Source: Cupriavidus necator N-1 (lineage in GTDB: Bacteria; Pseudomonadota; Gammaproteobacteria; Burkholderiales; Burkholderiaceae). From it: a stretch of 64,000 nt of DNA. The stretch spans positions 1,054,001-1,118,000 of the forward strand of contig NC_015726.1 of assembly GCF_000219215.1 (NCBI RefSeq), written 5' to 3'. Numbering within the stretch: position 1 is the stretch's first letter; every line of letters starts with the position of its first letter. The notes under the pieces were generated by a model. The model had not been told where the DNA came from, ran no database searches, and saw only the letters and a program-made list of their open reading frames with translations. Position numbers and translations under genes: made by a program. Shown piece after piece: positions 34,361 through 43,964 of this stretch.

Positions 34361-35440
34361 TCAGTTGCCGCTGCCCGAGGCCAGCCGGCGCTGGCGCACC
34401 GACTCGGCCAGGCCCTCGAGCACCTTGACCGAGTCGTCCCAGCCGATGCAGGCATCGGTCACGGACTGGCCGTAGGTCAGTTCCTCGACCGGCTGGCCCT
34501 GCACGTGGTCCTGGCGGCCCGCCACCAGGTGCGATTCCACCATCACGCCGATGATGCGCTGGTCGCCGCCGGCGATCTGGCGGCCGATGTCCTCGCACAC
34601 CGGGATCTGGTTCTCATGCCGCTTGCTGCTGTTGGCGTGCGAGGCATCGACCATCAGGCGCGAGGCCAGGCCGGCCTTGGCGATGGCGTCGCACGCTTCC
34701 TGCACGCTGGCTGCGTCGTAGTTGGGCGCCTTGCCGCCGCGCAGGATCACGTGGCAGTCCTCGTTGCCCGAGGTCGACACGATTGCCGAGTGGCCGCCCT
34801 TGGTCACCGACAGGAAATGGTGCGGCTGCGACGCGGCCTTGATCGCATCGACCGCGATCTTGACGTTGCCGTCGGTGCCGTTCTTGAAGCCCACCGGGCA
34901 CGACAGCCCGGAAGCGAGTTCGCGGTGCACCTGCGACTCGGTGGTGCGGGCGCCGATCGCGCCCCAGCTGACCAGGTCGGCGATGTATTGCGGGCTGATC
35001 ATGTCGAGGTACTCGGTGCCGGTGGGCACGCCCATCTCGCTGATGTTCAGCAGCAGCTCGCGCGCGGTGCGCAGGCCATCGTTGATCTTGAAGCTGCCAT
35101 CCATGTGCGGATCGTTGATCAGCCCCTTCCAGCCCACCGTGGTGCGCGGCTTCTCGAAGTACACGCGCATCACCACCTCCAGCTCGCCGGCGAAGCGGTC
35201 GCGCTGGACCTTGAGCAGCTTGGCGTAGTCCAGCGCGGCGCGGGTATCGTGGATCGAGCACGGGCCGATGATGACGATCAGGCGGTCATCCATGCCGTGC
35301 AGGATGCGGTGCATGGCCTGGCGCGCGCCGTAGATCACGTCCGAAGCCTGTTCGGAGCAGCCGAACTCGCGGATCAGGTGCGCGGGCGGCAGCAGTTCCT
35401 TGAGTTCGCGAATGCGCAGGTCGTCGGTGTTCTTCAGCAT
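34361..35440 (-). CDS. aroG: 3-deoxy-D-arabino-heptulosonate-7-phosphate synthase (class I)
   Basis: 359 residues, the usual length of E. coli AroG/AroF-type enzymes. First step of the shikimate pathway: phosphoenolpyruvate plus erythrose-4-phosphate gives DAHP. Metal and substrate motifs are present: IGPCSIHD, MRVYFEKPRTTVGWKGLINDP, GARTTESQVHRELASGLS, GFKNGTDG, DASHANSSK and the C-terminal GQSVTDACIGW. Such enzymes are feedback-inhibited by Phe or Tyr. The gene is preceded by a leader with an F/Y-rich peptide and a terminator, so expression is probably also attenuated by charged tRNA-Phe/Tyr. Confidence 0.95.
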   Translation of the reverse strand: MLKNTDDLRIRELKELLPPAHLIREFGCSEQASDVIYGARQAMHRILHGMDDRLIVIIGPCSIHDTRAALDYAKLLKVQRDRFAGELEVVMRVYFEKPRTTVGWKGLINDPHMDGSFKINDGLRTARELLLNISEMGVPTGTEYLDMISPQYIADLVSWGAIGARTTESQVHRELASGLSCPVGFKNGTDGNVKIAVDAIKAASQPHHFLSVTKGGHSAIVSTSGNEDCHVILRGGKAPNYDAASVQEACDAIAKAGLASRLMVDASHANSSKRHENQIPVCEDIGRQIAGGDQRIIGVMVESHLVAGRQDHVQGQPVEELTYGQSVTDACIGWDDSVKVLEGLAESVRQRRLASGSGN

Positions 35441-35493
35441 GATGGCTCCAGGAATCTTGTGAGGTCGTGAGTGTGTGGGGTAACAAACAGGTA

Positions 35494-35528
35494 TAAAAAA
35501 ACCGCCAGGGTCGCTGGCGGTCTTTTTT
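35494..35528 (-). terminator. Attenuator terminator in the aroG leader
   Basis: On the minus strand, an 8-bp stem (ACCGCCAG/CTGGCGGT; plus-strand 35501-35508 and 35514-35521, 5-base loop) is followed by T7. It lies between the leader peptide and aroG, about 54 bases upstream of the aroG start, so it would stop aroG transcription when formed. Its 5' arm is exactly complementary (CGCTGGCGG with CCGCCAGCG) to a segment inside the leader reading frame at 35561-35574. Confidence 0.88.
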
Positions 35529-35622
35529 GTATTCGGGGCGCTGCTTACAGCCGTCCCTCCCTATCCGCCAGCGGTGTGAGATCGCTAAAAAAGTAAAAGT
35601 AAAACTTGGCGGACATGGCGGA
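35501..35622 (-). promoter_or_regulatory. Alternative RNA structures of the aroG attenuator
   Basis: Four segments fit the classic model on the minus strand. Segment 1 is TCCGCCA, present twice around the leader ATG (plus-strand 35607-35613 and 35616-35622). Segment 2 is CGCTGGCGGA (35564-35573), which can pair with segment 1. Segment 3 is CCGCCAGCG (35512-35520), which can pair with segment 2 as antiterminator. Segment 4 is CTGGCGGT (35501-35508), which pairs with 3 to form the terminator. A ribosome stalled on the Phe/Tyr codons would cover segment 1 and favour 2:3, hence read-through. Energies were not computed. Confidence 0.75.
35545..35616 (-). CDS. Phe/Tyr-rich leader peptide of the aroG attenuator
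   Basis: A 23-codon frame, ATG at 35616 and TAA at 35545-35547, encoding M-S-A-K followed by F-Y-F-Y-F-F at residues 5-10 and an ordinary C-terminus ending G-R-L. A run of Phe and Tyr codons upstream of a DAHP synthase gene and a terminator is the architecture of ribosome-mediated attenuation, as in pheL-pheA of E. coli. The start lacks a clear Shine-Dalgarno sequence, and an in-frame TGA lies nine codons upstream. An overlapping frame would read Leu-rich (VLLLLF) but is not a closed small gene with its own ATG. Confidence 0.75.
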   Translation of the reverse strand: MSAKFYFYFFSDLTPLADREGRL

Positions 35623-35952
35623 AAAAGGCGTTGGCTTGGGTCAGCTTGAATCGATTATCGTCGTGGGCGCCGAATTTATGCTGCACTGCGTAGCAGAAAG
35701 GCAGGAAATTGCGCGCCGGTCGGTCAATTTTCGGCGTGCGTCCGTTGCTTATCGCGCGGCGAAGCATCTTTATAGCGCCTTTTGCCAGGGTTGGCAAGTG
35801 TCGACGAGGCCATGCGGTGCGCTGGCGCACCGATCTCCGGCGGCTTGCAGCCTTGCCGCGCAAGCCTTGTCCCGCCGCCGCTTTTCGGCTTTTCCCAACA
35901 TAACCGGGGGCTATATTGGAACCGGGGAGCGGTGAGCACGGGGAGGTGCATC
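35617..35952. other. Divergent promoter region between aroG leader and methyltransferase
   Basis: 336 bases of lower GC than the genes. A GATAAT at 35653-35658 on the minus strand is a possible -10 for the aroG leader transcript. A minus-strand open frame through this region lacks coding codon bias and I do not call it a gene. The Shine-Dalgarno GGGAGGTG for the methyltransferase is at 35941. Confidence 0.45.
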
Positions 35953-37008
35953 ATGAGCGTCGATGAAGCGAGGCTGAATGCCTTCATGGAAAAATTCATC
36001 AACGATATCGGCGCGGTGATGCATGCCGCGACCGTGGTCGTGGGCGATGAACTCGGCCTGTACAAGGCGATGGCGGAAAAAGCCATGACCGCAGAAGTGC
36101 TGGCGGCAAAAACCCATACCGACGTGCGCTACCTGCGCGAATGGCTGTCGGCTCAGGCGGCCAGCGGCTATGTCGACTATGACCCGGCAACCGGGCAGTT
36201 CAGCCTGAACGAAGAGCAGGCCTATGCGCTGGCGCAGGAGGGCAGCCTCGCATTTATCCCGGGCGCGTTCCAGATCGCGGTGGCGCAGTTCCGCGCCATC
36301 CCGAAGATGATCGATATCTTCCGCAACGGCCGCGGGCTGGGCTGGCACGAGCACGATCCCGCGCTGTTCCACGGCACCGAGCGCTTCTTCCGGCCCGGCT
36401 ACGCGGCGCACCTGGTCTCCGAATGGATTCCCGCGCTGGACGGCGTGGAGGCGCGGCTCAAGGCGGGCGCGTCGGTGGCGGACGTGGGCTGCGGCCACGG
36501 CGCGTCGACCATCATCATGGCGCAGGCGTATCCGGCCTCGCGCTTTGTCGGTTTCGACTACCACGAGCCTTCGGTGCGCCATGCCGCCGAAGCCGCGCGC
36601 CGCGCCGGCGTGGCCGAGCGCGTGCGCTTCGAAGTGGCCACCGCCAAGGACTACGGCGGCAAGGACTATGACCTGGTGGCGGTGTTCGACTGCCTGCACG
36701 ACATGGGCGATCCGGTCGGCGCGGCGCGCCACGTGCGCGAGACCCTGCGTGCCGATGGCGCCTGGATGATCGTGGAGCCGTTTGCCAACGACACGCTGGA
36801 GCAGAACCTCAACCCGGTCGGCCGGGTGTTCTATTCCGCGTCCACCTTCATCTGCACGCCGGCGTCGCGCGCGCAGGAAGTTGGCCTGTGCCTGGGCGCG
36901 CAGGCGGGCGAGACGCGCATGCGCGCGGTGGTTGAGCAGGCCGGCTTCCGCAGTTTTCGCCGCGCGGCGCAGACGCCGTTCAATTTGGTGTATGAAGTGC
37001 GGCCGTAA
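35953..37008 (+). CDS. SAM-dependent class I methyltransferase
   Basis: 351 residues. The N-terminal winged-helix-like domain (ELGLYKAMAEKAMTAEVLA, DVRYLREWLSAQAASGYVDY) precedes a Rossmann methyltransferase domain starting at about residue 175 with VADVGCGHGASTIIMAQ (SAM motif I), then FVGFDYHEPSV and VAVFDCLHDMGDP. This layout is that of the Rv2258c-like/O-methyltransferase group. No signal peptide. ATG 35953 is fixed by GGAGGTG. The substrate is not evident from the context. Confidence 0.9.
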   Translation: MSVDEARLNAFMEKFINDIGAVMHAATVVVGDELGLYKAMAEKAMTAEVLAAKTHTDVRYLREWLSAQAASGYVDYDPATGQFSLNEEQAYALAQEGSLAFIPGAFQIAVAQFRAIPKMIDIFRNGRGLGWHEHDPALFHGTERFFRPGYAAHLVSEWIPALDGVEARLKAGASVADVGCGHGASTIIMAQAYPASRFVGFDYHEPSVRHAAEAARRAGVAERVRFEVATAKDYGGKDYDLVAVFDCLHDMGDPVGAARHVRETLRADGAWMIVEPFANDTLEQNLNPVGRVFYSASTFICTPASRAQEVGLCLGAQAGETRMRAVVEQAGFRSFRRAAQTPFNLVYEVRP

Positions 37009-37025
37009 GGCTGGGACGATCCCAT

Positions 37026-37052
37026 GAAAAACGGGACCCCGCGGGATCCCGT
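37026..37052 (-). terminator. Terminator downstream of tldD
   Basis: An imperfect GC hairpin (ACGGGA.CCC/GGG.TCCCGT, 37031-37052) followed on the minus strand by T5, 21 bases past the tldD stop. It may also act for the convergent methyltransferase gene. Confidence 0.65.
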
Positions 37053-37072
37053 CTTCGTCATCGCCGGACCGC

Positions 37073-38533
37073 TCAGGCGGTGCCGCCCACCGTCATGTCC
37101 TCGATGCGCAGCGTCGGCTGGCCCACGCCCACCGGCACGCTCTGGCCCTCCTTGCCGCAGACGCCGACGCCCGAGTCCAGGCGCATGTCGTTGCCGATCA
37201 TGGTGACGTCCTTCAGCGATTCCGGGCCGTTGCCGACCAGCGTCGCGCCCTTGACCGGATAGGTGATCTTGCCATCCTCGATCATGTAGGCCTCGCTGGC
37301 CGAGAACACGAACTTGCCGTTGGTGATGTCCACCTGGCCGCCGCCGAAGTTGACCGCATACAGGCCGCGCTTGACGCTGGCGATGATTTCCTGCGGATCC
37401 CTGTCGCCGTTGAGCATGTAGGTGTTGGTCATGCGCGGCATCGGCAGCGCGGCATAGCTTTCGCGGCGCGCGTTGCCGGTGACCGGCATCTTCATCAGGC
37501 GCGCGTTGAGCGTGTCCTGGATATAGCCGCGCAGGATGCCGTCCTCGATCAGCGTGGTGCACTGGGTCGGGTTGCCTTCGTCGTCCAGGTTGAGCGAGCC
37601 GCGGCGGTTGGCCAGCGTGCCGTCGTCGACCACGGTCACGCCCTTGGCCGCGACGCGTTCGCCCATGCGGCCGGCAAAGGCCGACGAGCCCTTGCGGTTG
37701 AAGTCGCCCTCCAGGCCGTGGCCGACGGCTTCATGCAGCAGCACGCCAGGCCAGCCCGGGCCCAGCACCACGGTCATCGCGCCGGCCGGGGCCGGGCGCG
37801 CGTCCAGGTTGACCAGGGCCGAAGAGACGGCCTCGTCCACATACTTCTGCAGCAGCTCGTCGGTGAAGTAGCCATAGGCATAGCGGCCGCCGCCGCCGGA
37901 AGAGCCGACCTCGCGGCGCCCGCCGTGTTCGGCGATCACCGTGACCGAGACCCGCACCAGCGGACGCACGTCGGCGGCGATCACGCCGTCGCTGCGCGCC
38001 ACCAGCACCACGTCGTATTCGCCGGCCAGGCCTGCCATCACTTGCACCACGCGCGGATCCTTGGCGCGCGCCATGCGCTCGACGCGCTCCAGCAGCGCCA
38101 CCTTCTCGGCCGCGCTCATGGAGTCGAGCGGGTCGTTGGGCGTGTACAGGTTGCGCCCGGCGTGCGTGGCCAGCTCGCCGGCCACCTTGACGCGGCCGCT
38201 GCCGGCACGGCCGATGGTGCGCGTGGCCGCCGCGGCCTGCGACAGCGCCGCCAGGCTGATGTCGTCCGAATAGGCGAAGGCGGTGCGGTCGCCCGAGACC
38301 GCGCGCACGCCCACGCCCTGGTCGATGCTGAAGCTGCCCGACTTGACGATGCCTTCTTCCAGGCTCCAGGCCTCGTTGCGGGTGTACTGGAAGTACAGGT
38401 CGGCATAGTCGACCTTGTGCGTGAAGATATCGGCCAGCACGCGCTGGAGCTTAGCCTCGTCCAGGCCGTACGGTGCCAGCAGCAGTTGCTGCGCGGTGGC
38501 CAGGTTGCGGATTCCGAGATCGCCGGCGTTCAT
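37073..38533 (-). CDS. tldD: Metalloprotease TldD
   Basis: 486 residues. TldD with its partner TldE/PmbA degrades unfolded peptides and processes some ribosomally made peptides (microcin B17, CcdA turnover). The zinc motif H-E-A-V-G-H (HExxxH) is in [15 protein letters not shown], and the conserved [18 protein letters not shown] and [12 protein letters not shown] blocks are present. Cytosolic. It is last in the run yhdP-nit-tldD, an order related to the enterobacterial yhdP-tldD pair. No pmbA is in the window. Confidence 0.95.
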   Translation of the reverse strand: MNAGDLGIRNLATAQQLLLAPYGLDEAKLQRVLADIFTHKVDYADLYFQYTRNEAWSLEEGIVKSGSFSIDQGVGVRAVSGDRTAFAYSDDISLAALSQAAAATRTIGRAGSGRVKVAGELATHAGRNLYTPNDPLDSMSAAEKVALLERVERMARAKDPRVVQVMAGLAGEYDVVLVARSDGVIAADVRPLVRVSVTVIAEHGGRREVGSSGGGGRYAYGYFTDELLQKYVDEAVSSALVNLDARPAPAGAMTVVLGPGWPGVLLHEAVGHGLEGDFNRKGSSAFAGRMGERVAAKGVTVVDDGTLANRRGSLNLDDEGNPTQCTTLIEDGILRGYIQDTLNARLMKMPVTGNARRESYAALPMPRMTNTYMLNGDRDPQEIIASVKRGLYAVNFGGGQVDITNGKFVFSASEAYMIEDGKITYPVKGATLVGNGPESLKDVTMIGNDMRLDSGVGVCGKEGQSVPVGVGQPTLRIEDMTVGGTA

Positions 38534-38632
38534 GAGATGTCCTTTCTTCCTGGGAACGCGCCGGCTTGCGGCCGGCGCGGCAAAAAATTCTCTGGGCGGG
38601 CGCCGGTGGCGGCCCCCGCGGTTGCGTACATG

Positions 38633-39463
38633 CTACAGCACCCGGTGTCGCAGTGCCGGCAGGTTCTGCCGGACCTCTGCCAGGCGCGCGGGGTCGATCA
38701 CGCCGCCGACCACGCCTTCGCCTTCAGGCAGCGTTGCCAGGACCTCGCCCCACGGATCGACCAGCATCGAATGGCCCCAGGTGCGCCGGCCGTTCTCATG
38801 CTTGCCGCCCTGTGCCGCGGCCAGCACATAGCATTGGTTTTCAATGGCGCGGGCGCGCAGCAGGATCTCCCAGTGCGCCTGCCCCGTGGTGTAGGTGAAG
38901 GCGGCCGGCATCAGAATCAAGCTGGTGCCGTCGCCGGCGGCCAGTCCGCGGTAAAGCTCGGGGAAGCGCAGGTCGTAGCACACCGACATCGCCACCCGGC
39001 CGCAGGGCGCATCGAAGCTGACCGGCGTGCGCCCGGCCAGGATGGTGCGCGACTCGTCGTAGCTTTCAGTGCCGCGGGTAAAGCCGAACAGGTGGATCTT
39101 GTCGTAGCGCGCCACGCGCTCGCCGCGCGGGTTGAAGGCGAGCGAGGTGTTGTACACGCGCGCCGGGTCGTCGCACCACATCGGCAGCGTGCCGCCGACC
39201 AGCCAGATGCCGTGGCGGCGTGCCGTATCGGCCAGGAACTGCTGCACCGGGCCGTCGCCGTCATGCTCGCGCACCGCCACCTTGTCCGATTCGGAGCGGC
39301 CCATCATGCAGAAGTATTCGGGCAGCAGCACCAGCGCGGCGCCGCCGGCGGCGGCCTCGGCGATCAGCGCGCCGGCGCGCGCCAGGTTGGCATCGAGCGA
39401 GGTGCCTGTCACGGTCTGGATGGCGGCAACGCGGAACGGGGCGGGGGCGGCGGGTGCAGTCAT
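38633..39463 (-). CDS. Carbon-nitrogen hydrolase, Nit1/deaminated glutathione amidase-like
   Basis: 276-residue nitrilase-superfamily amidase with the full catalytic triad: Glu49 (VLLPEYF), Lys122 (ARYDKIHLFGF) and Cys162 (SVCYDLRFPELYR). The last motif and the position between yhdP and tldD match the Nit1-type amidases that repair deaminated glutathione. Cytosolic. It begins 23 bases after the yhdP stop. The start at 39463 gives the normal N-terminus. The exact substrate is assigned by family. Confidence 0.92.
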   Translation of the reverse strand: MTAPAAPAPFRVAAIQTVTGTSLDANLARAGALIAEAAAGGAALVLLPEYFCMMGRSESDKVAVREHDGDGPVQQFLADTARRHGIWLVGGTLPMWCDDPARVYNTSLAFNPRGERVARYDKIHLFGFTRGTESYDESRTILAGRTPVSFDAPCGRVAMSVCYDLRFPELYRGLAAGDGTSLILMPAAFTYTTGQAHWEILLRARAIENQCYVLAAAQGGKHENGRRTWGHSMLVDPWGEVLATLPEGEGVVGGVIDPARLAEVRQNLPALRHRVL

Positions 39464-39486
39464 AGGCGGGGCGGGCGTTGTTTTCC

Positions 39487-42400
39487 TCAGCGCGGGAAGG
39501 CGGGGTCGGCGCGGTTCTGGAAGGTCGGGGCTTGCGCCTTATTGTCCTCCAGTTTGCCGATCTGCGGGTTAGCCCAGCTACCGCTGATGCGGTAGTGCTG
39601 GGTGAACACCTTGGAGAACTCGTCGGCAAACAGCAGTTGCGCGGCCAGCGTGCCGATGCCCAGCACCGGGTTGATGAAGGCGGCCGCAATCGAGGTGGAG
39701 GTGGCGTTGATGCGCGGCACCACCTCCACGCGCAGGTCCTGGGTCTCGCGCAGCAGGTTGGCGGTGCCGCTCATGCTGGCCATGATCTGCGGGCTCCTGA
39801 GCTCGAAGTCCTGGATCGTGCCGACGCCGTTCTCGATCGTGCCGGTGCCGGCAATGCGGTCGAACACCAGCCCGCGGCCTGACAGGGTGCGGAAGTCCAG
39901 CGTGGCAAAGCGCAGCAGGCCCTGCAGGCTGAGCACGCCCAGCAGCCGCGCCGCGCCGGGGTCCACGCTCAGGATCTGGCCATTCTCCAGGTCCAGCGAC
40001 AGCTTGCCCGACAGCGTCGGGTAGTCGATCGACAGCGGCGAGCCGCGCCAGGCCACGCGGCCTTCGAGCTTGCCCTTGCCGTCGCTCAGCGTGTGTGCCA
40101 GGCCCAGCCGGTCCAGCGTGGCGCCGGCATCGCGCACGTCGATGGTGAAGGACAACAGGGTGCGGCGCTCGGCATTGGCGTCGGCGCGCAGCCGGCGCGG
40201 CACGCGCCAGCTGCCGCTGCCGGTCAGGGTGGCGCCGGGCTGCTCGATCTGCAGCTTGTCCAGGGTCCAGACCGGGTCGGCAGCGCTGGTGCCGGTATGG
40301 GCCTTGACCTCAAGCTTGCCGAAGTCATGCCCGCGCAGCATGAACTGATCGGCCACCAGGTCGATCGCGGGCAGCTCGTCGATGCTGCTGGCAAGCGCGT
40401 CCACCACGTTGTGCTCGTCGCTGGCATCGGGCACGTTCAGGCGCGCCAGGCGCAGTTGCAGCGACCCGGTGGCCGAGGGCCCGGCCGGACGCCACTGCAC
40501 CGCGCCGGCCACCTGGCGCGAGTCGATCTTAGCGTTCCAGCCACCGGCCTCGCGGTTGGCGTCGAGCACCACCTCATCCAGCGTGCGGCCCATGGCGTGC
40601 AGCGCGCGCGCGCGCAGCGCAATGCGGCCAGGCAGGAAGGGCGAGGGCGCCTCAGCGGGGCCCGCGGTGCCGGCACCGCCACCGAAGGCCGCCCGCCACG
40701 CATCGATATCGAGCTGGTCGAAGGTGGCCGCGGCGCTGACACCGGCCGCAGGCAGCGGCGCCGCCTGCTGCACGCCGATGCCGCCGGCGAGCACGTCGAT
40801 GCCGCCGCCCTGGTCGCGGCGCAGCAGGTAGCGCGCGTTCAGCGCATGGCCCAGCTGCACCACCAGTTCGCTGGCGCCGGCGCGGCCCGGGGCGCTGGCC
40901 GGGCGCAGGTCCACGCGCAGCGCCAGGTCTTGCGCCGCGGCCTTGGCCAGGGGCGCGGGCAGGCCGCTCGCCATGCCATTCAGTTCGGAGCTCAGCTGCA
41001 CCTGCAGCTGGCGCTCGCGCGTGGCGATCACGGCGCTGTAGCTGGTGCTGCCTTCGAGCCGCGCGGCCACCGGCGCCAGCGCCGAGCCCGCGGCAGCCTC
41101 GCGTAGCCCCGCGGCCGAGACGCTGCCGCTGGCGGTGACGTGCGTGGCGCCGTCCGGCTGGGTGCCGCCGCCGAGCCGGATCTCGCCACCGAGGAAGCGG
41201 GCGCGCATGTTCTCCAGCCCGAAACCGTGTTCGTTGAACGTGATGGTGCCGTTGGCATGGCCCAGTTGCGGCAACTGCGGGCTGAGCACGACTTCGTTGC
41301 CGGGGAAGCGGAAGCGGCCGTCCACCTTGGCGGCATTGGCGTGTTCCAGCGGCATGTCGAGCTTGAGCCTGAGCTCGCCGTTGCCGTTGGCCTGCGCCGC
41401 ATCGGCCACGTGCGCGGTCCATTCGCGCACCGGCGAAGCGTTGATGTAGCGCAGGAAGCCCTGCACCGGTCCGCTGGCGCCGCCGTCGATCACCAGCTTG
41501 CCGTGCGGGCCAAGGTCGTCGATGCGGCCCTTGACGTCCTGTAGCGTGACGCCGGGGATATCTTGGACCGTGGCCCGGCTCGCCAGGAACGTCATGCCGC
41601 CGCGGTCGAACACGACCCGCCCGGCAATGTCGGTGAACGTGGGCCACGCCTGTACGCCGGCGGTGGTGCCGCTCGCGGTCTCATGCGGGGCGATCTGGTA
41701 GCTGACGTGTTCGATCGGCACCTCGACGCGGAACTCGCCGGCCTTCTCGTGCGGGGCACGGAACGGGAAATGCGCCAGGTCGCCGCGCAGCACGAAGCTC
41801 ACGCCGGCCGCTTCGCCGCCCGCCAGCGCGCCGGCCAGGTAGTGCCGGGTGCCGGCCGGAATGCTCAGCGGCAGGTAACGCGGCACGCGCGCCACCTGGG
41901 CGCGGGTCATGTCACCGGTCAGGTCGGCGATGCCGGATACACCGTCGCCGCCTGCGCGCCAGGTGCCGCGCACCGAGCCGGCCGCATCGGCATTGGCAAA
42001 GCGCACGCCGTCCAGCGTGACCGCGAGCTTGCCGCCGGTGTGGGTCCAGTGCACTTCGCCGCCGATCTGGTCGAACGGCAGCCGCGGCTCCTCGAACAGG
42101 CCGGGCAGCACCAGTGCCGCGTCATTGCCTTCGAAGCGGGCATTGCCCTGCTGGTCATCGAAGGAGAAGGTGCCGGACAGGTGCGAGAAGCCGGGCGTGC
42201 CCAGCCGCGGGTGACCGCTGGCGTCCATCGCGGGCACGGCCGGCTGGCCGTTGACCGAGACGTCGCGCAGCGTGCCCTGCACGCTGTAGAGCGGCTTGCC
42301 GCCGCCGCGCTCGAGCATGCCGGCGCGATCGCGGCTCCAGGTCACGTTCAGGTTGTCGATGTGGCCCGCCGGCTGCAGCGCGCGCAGCCGGCGCAGCACC

Positions 42401-43767
42401 GCGGTGTCCAGCGGCATCGAGCTGGACACCGCGCGCACCGTGTTCAGGTCCAGCGTGGGCGCCTTCAGCGAGAACTTGCGCAGGGTGCCGTCATTGGCGG
42501 TGGCCCAGCCGAGGGTGACCTTGCGCATGCCTTCGCGCCAAGTGCTGTCGGCGGGGGTGCCCTCATCGTCGCTGGCGGGCAGGGGTTGCCAGAGCAGGGT
42601 GTCGACGGTCAGCAGGTTGCTGCCGTCACGCTCGGTCCGGTGCAGCAGGAAGGCCTGCGCATTGGCCAGGCGCAGCGGGGCGGAGGCGCCGGCCAGCTGC
42701 AGGTCGACGCCGCTGGCGCGCAGCCGGGTCTGGCTGCGCACGATGCGGCCCTGGCGGAATTCAATGCTGCCGTCGGTGCTGAAGGTGCCGCTGGCGACGC
42801 GCTCGAACATCGCCAGGTAGCGCTGCAGCACCGGCAACTGCAGCTGGCCGAGGTCCCAGCTGGCCTGCCCGGTCCAGTAGCGCCAGTTGCCGGCGCTGTG
42901 CAGGTAGTCGTTGCGGAAGGTGGACTGCACTACCAGGGGGCTCGGCCCCAGCGCCGGCGAGCGCGCTTCCAGTTCCAGCGTATGGCGCACGCCATCGCGG
43001 CGGGTATCGAGGCGGATCTCGCCGATATCGAGCTGCGGCAGGCCTGCCTTTTCGTCCAGCCAGCGCAGCTTGCCGTCGGACAGCGCCACGCGCCCCTGCG
43101 ACATCAGCCAGCCCAGGAAGCGGTCGTCGTCCTGCTGGCCGCCGGTCGCGTCCACCACCATGCCGCCCACCAGCAGCCTGCCCTCGGGCGTGCGCCGCAC
43201 CAGGATGTCGGTGCTGGTCGCGCCCAGGCTGACGAACTGCAGGTTCATGCTGAACAGCGAACGCCACGACAGCTTGCCGTCGAGCGTGGCGGCCGCAAGC
43301 AGCACGCGCCGTTCGGGGTCCACGGCGCGCAGGCCGCGGGCGCGGAAGGCTGGGTGCCAGCCGTCCCAGTAGGTATCGAGCGCGCCGATGCTGACCTTGG
43401 CCGAGAGCGCCACCGAGCCGCGCTCTTCCAGCCACTGGCGCGCGGTGGATGCCTGTGGCCACAGCACGAAGCGGATCAGCAGGCCCGCCACCAGCGCCAG
43501 CGCGGCCAGCACCAGTGCCAGCCGCACCAGCGCGCGGCCCAGCCCGCGCCAGAACGGGTGGCGCACGGCTGCCGCCACGCCGCGCGCGCAGGCGCGCAGG
43601 AACGTGCCCGCGCGTGCGCGGGCGGAACCGCTGTGCCGGGCGCTGGCGGCATCGTTGGCCGGGGGATTCACGGCGTGTGGCGGGGCCAGGGTGGAGGCGG
43701 CCTCCGGCCCGCCCGCGCCGCAATTGGGGGGGGAACCATCAGCGGGTTGTGGGGCGCGGCTGGACAT
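39487..43767 (-). CDS. yhdP: YhdP family protein (AsmA-like, DUF3971)
   Basis: 1426 residues. A single membrane span near the N-terminus (LALVLAALALVAGLLIRFVLW) is followed by a very long periplasmic beta-rich region and a C-terminal AsmA-type domain (GVGTIQDFELRSPQIMASMS, FINPVLGIGTLAAQLLFADEF, HYRISGSWANPQIGKLE). YhdP with TamB and YdbH carries phospholipid across the periplasm to the outer membrane. ATG 43767 gives the usual N-terminus; the frame is open to 44034, but that part overlaps the divergent glnE gene and its promoter. Head of the yhdP-nit-tldD operon. Confidence 0.92.
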   Translation of the reverse strand: MSSRAPQPADGSPPNCGAGGPEAASTLAPPHAVNPPANDAASARHSGSARARAGTFLRACARGVAAAVRHPFWRGLGRALVRLALVLAALALVAGLLIRFVLWPQASTARQWLEERGSVALSAKVSIGALDTYWDGWHPAFRARGLRAVDPERRVLLAAATLDGKLSWRSLFSMNLQFVSLGATSTDILVRRTPEGRLLVGGMVVDATGGQQDDDRFLGWLMSQGRVALSDGKLRWLDEKAGLPQLDIGEIRLDTRRDGVRHTLELEARSPALGPSPLVVQSTFRNDYLHSAGNWRYWTGQASWDLGQLQLPVLQRYLAMFERVASGTFSTDGSIEFRQGRIVRSQTRLRASGVDLQLAGASAPLRLANAQAFLLHRTERDGSNLLTVDTLLWQPLPASDDEGTPADSTWREGMRKVTLGWATANDGTLRKFSLKAPTLDLNTVRAVSSSMPLDTAVLRRLRALQPAGHIDNLNVTWSRDRAGMLERGGGKPLYSVQGTLRDVSVNGQPAVPAMDASGHPRLGTPGFSHLSGTFSFDDQQGNARFEGNDAALVLPGLFEEPRLPFDQIGGEVHWTHTGGKLAVTLDGVRFANADAAGSVRGTWRAGGDGVSGIADLTGDMTRAQVARVPRYLPLSIPAGTRHYLAGALAGGEAAGVSFVLRGDLAHFPFRAPHEKAGEFRVEVPIEHVSYQIAPHETASGTTAGVQAWPTFTDIAGRVVFDRGGMTFLASRATVQDIPGVTLQDVKGRIDDLGPHGKLVIDGGASGPVQGFLRYINASPVREWTAHVADAAQANGNGELRLKLDMPLEHANAAKVDGRFRFPGNEVVLSPQLPQLGHANGTITFNEHGFGLENMRARFLGGEIRLGGGTQPDGATHVTASGSVSAAGLREAAAGSALAPVAARLEGSTSYSAVIATRERQLQVQLSSELNGMASGLPAPLAKAAAQDLALRVDLRPASAPGRAGASELVVQLGHALNARYLLRRDQGGGIDVLAGGIGVQQAAPLPAAGVSAAATFDQLDIDAWRAAFGGGAGTAGPAEAPSPFLPGRIALRARALHAMGRTLDEVVLDANREAGGWNAKIDSRQVAGAVQWRPAGPSATGSLQLRLARLNVPDASDEHNVVDALASSIDELPAIDLVADQFMLRGHDFGKLEVKAHTGTSAADPVWTLDKLQIEQPGATLTGSGSWRVPRRLRADANAERRTLLSFTIDVRDAGATLDRLGLAHTLSDGKGKLEGRVAWRGSPLSIDYPTLSGKLSLDLENGQILSVDPGAARLLGVLSLQGLLRFATLDFRTLSGRGLVFDRIAGTGTIENGVGTIQDFELRSPQIMASMSGTANLLRETQDLRVEVVPRINATSTSIAAAFINPVLGIGTLAAQLLFADEFSKVFTQHYRISGSWANPQIGKLEDNKAQAPTFQNRADPAFPR

Positions 43768-43964
43768 GCGCAGATTATCCGACAATACTAGCCGCTCTCC
43801 AATCTGGTGCCCGGCCGGCTGAAACAAGAACGCGCAAGCTGCGCGCACCCAACGCGACAATAGCGACGATGGCGCGCCCGCTGCGCGGACAACAGGACGC
43901 GAGCATCGGGTGAACCGCGGGGCGAACCACGGGCCGCACCTTTTCTCGCATTTCAAATACTGGA

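Noticed and set aside
35585-35863. Minus-strand 92-codon frame with a Leu-rich end in the aroG leader
   Set aside because: No coding codon bias, no ribosome site, and the leucine run is an out-of-frame reading of the Phe/Tyr codons; the short F/Y frame fits the regulated gene.
38558-38578. GCGCCGGC/GCCGGCGC hairpin near six A residues between nit and tldD
   Set aside because: For the minus-strand operon the T-run precedes the stem, so it is not an intrinsic terminator in the direction of transcription.
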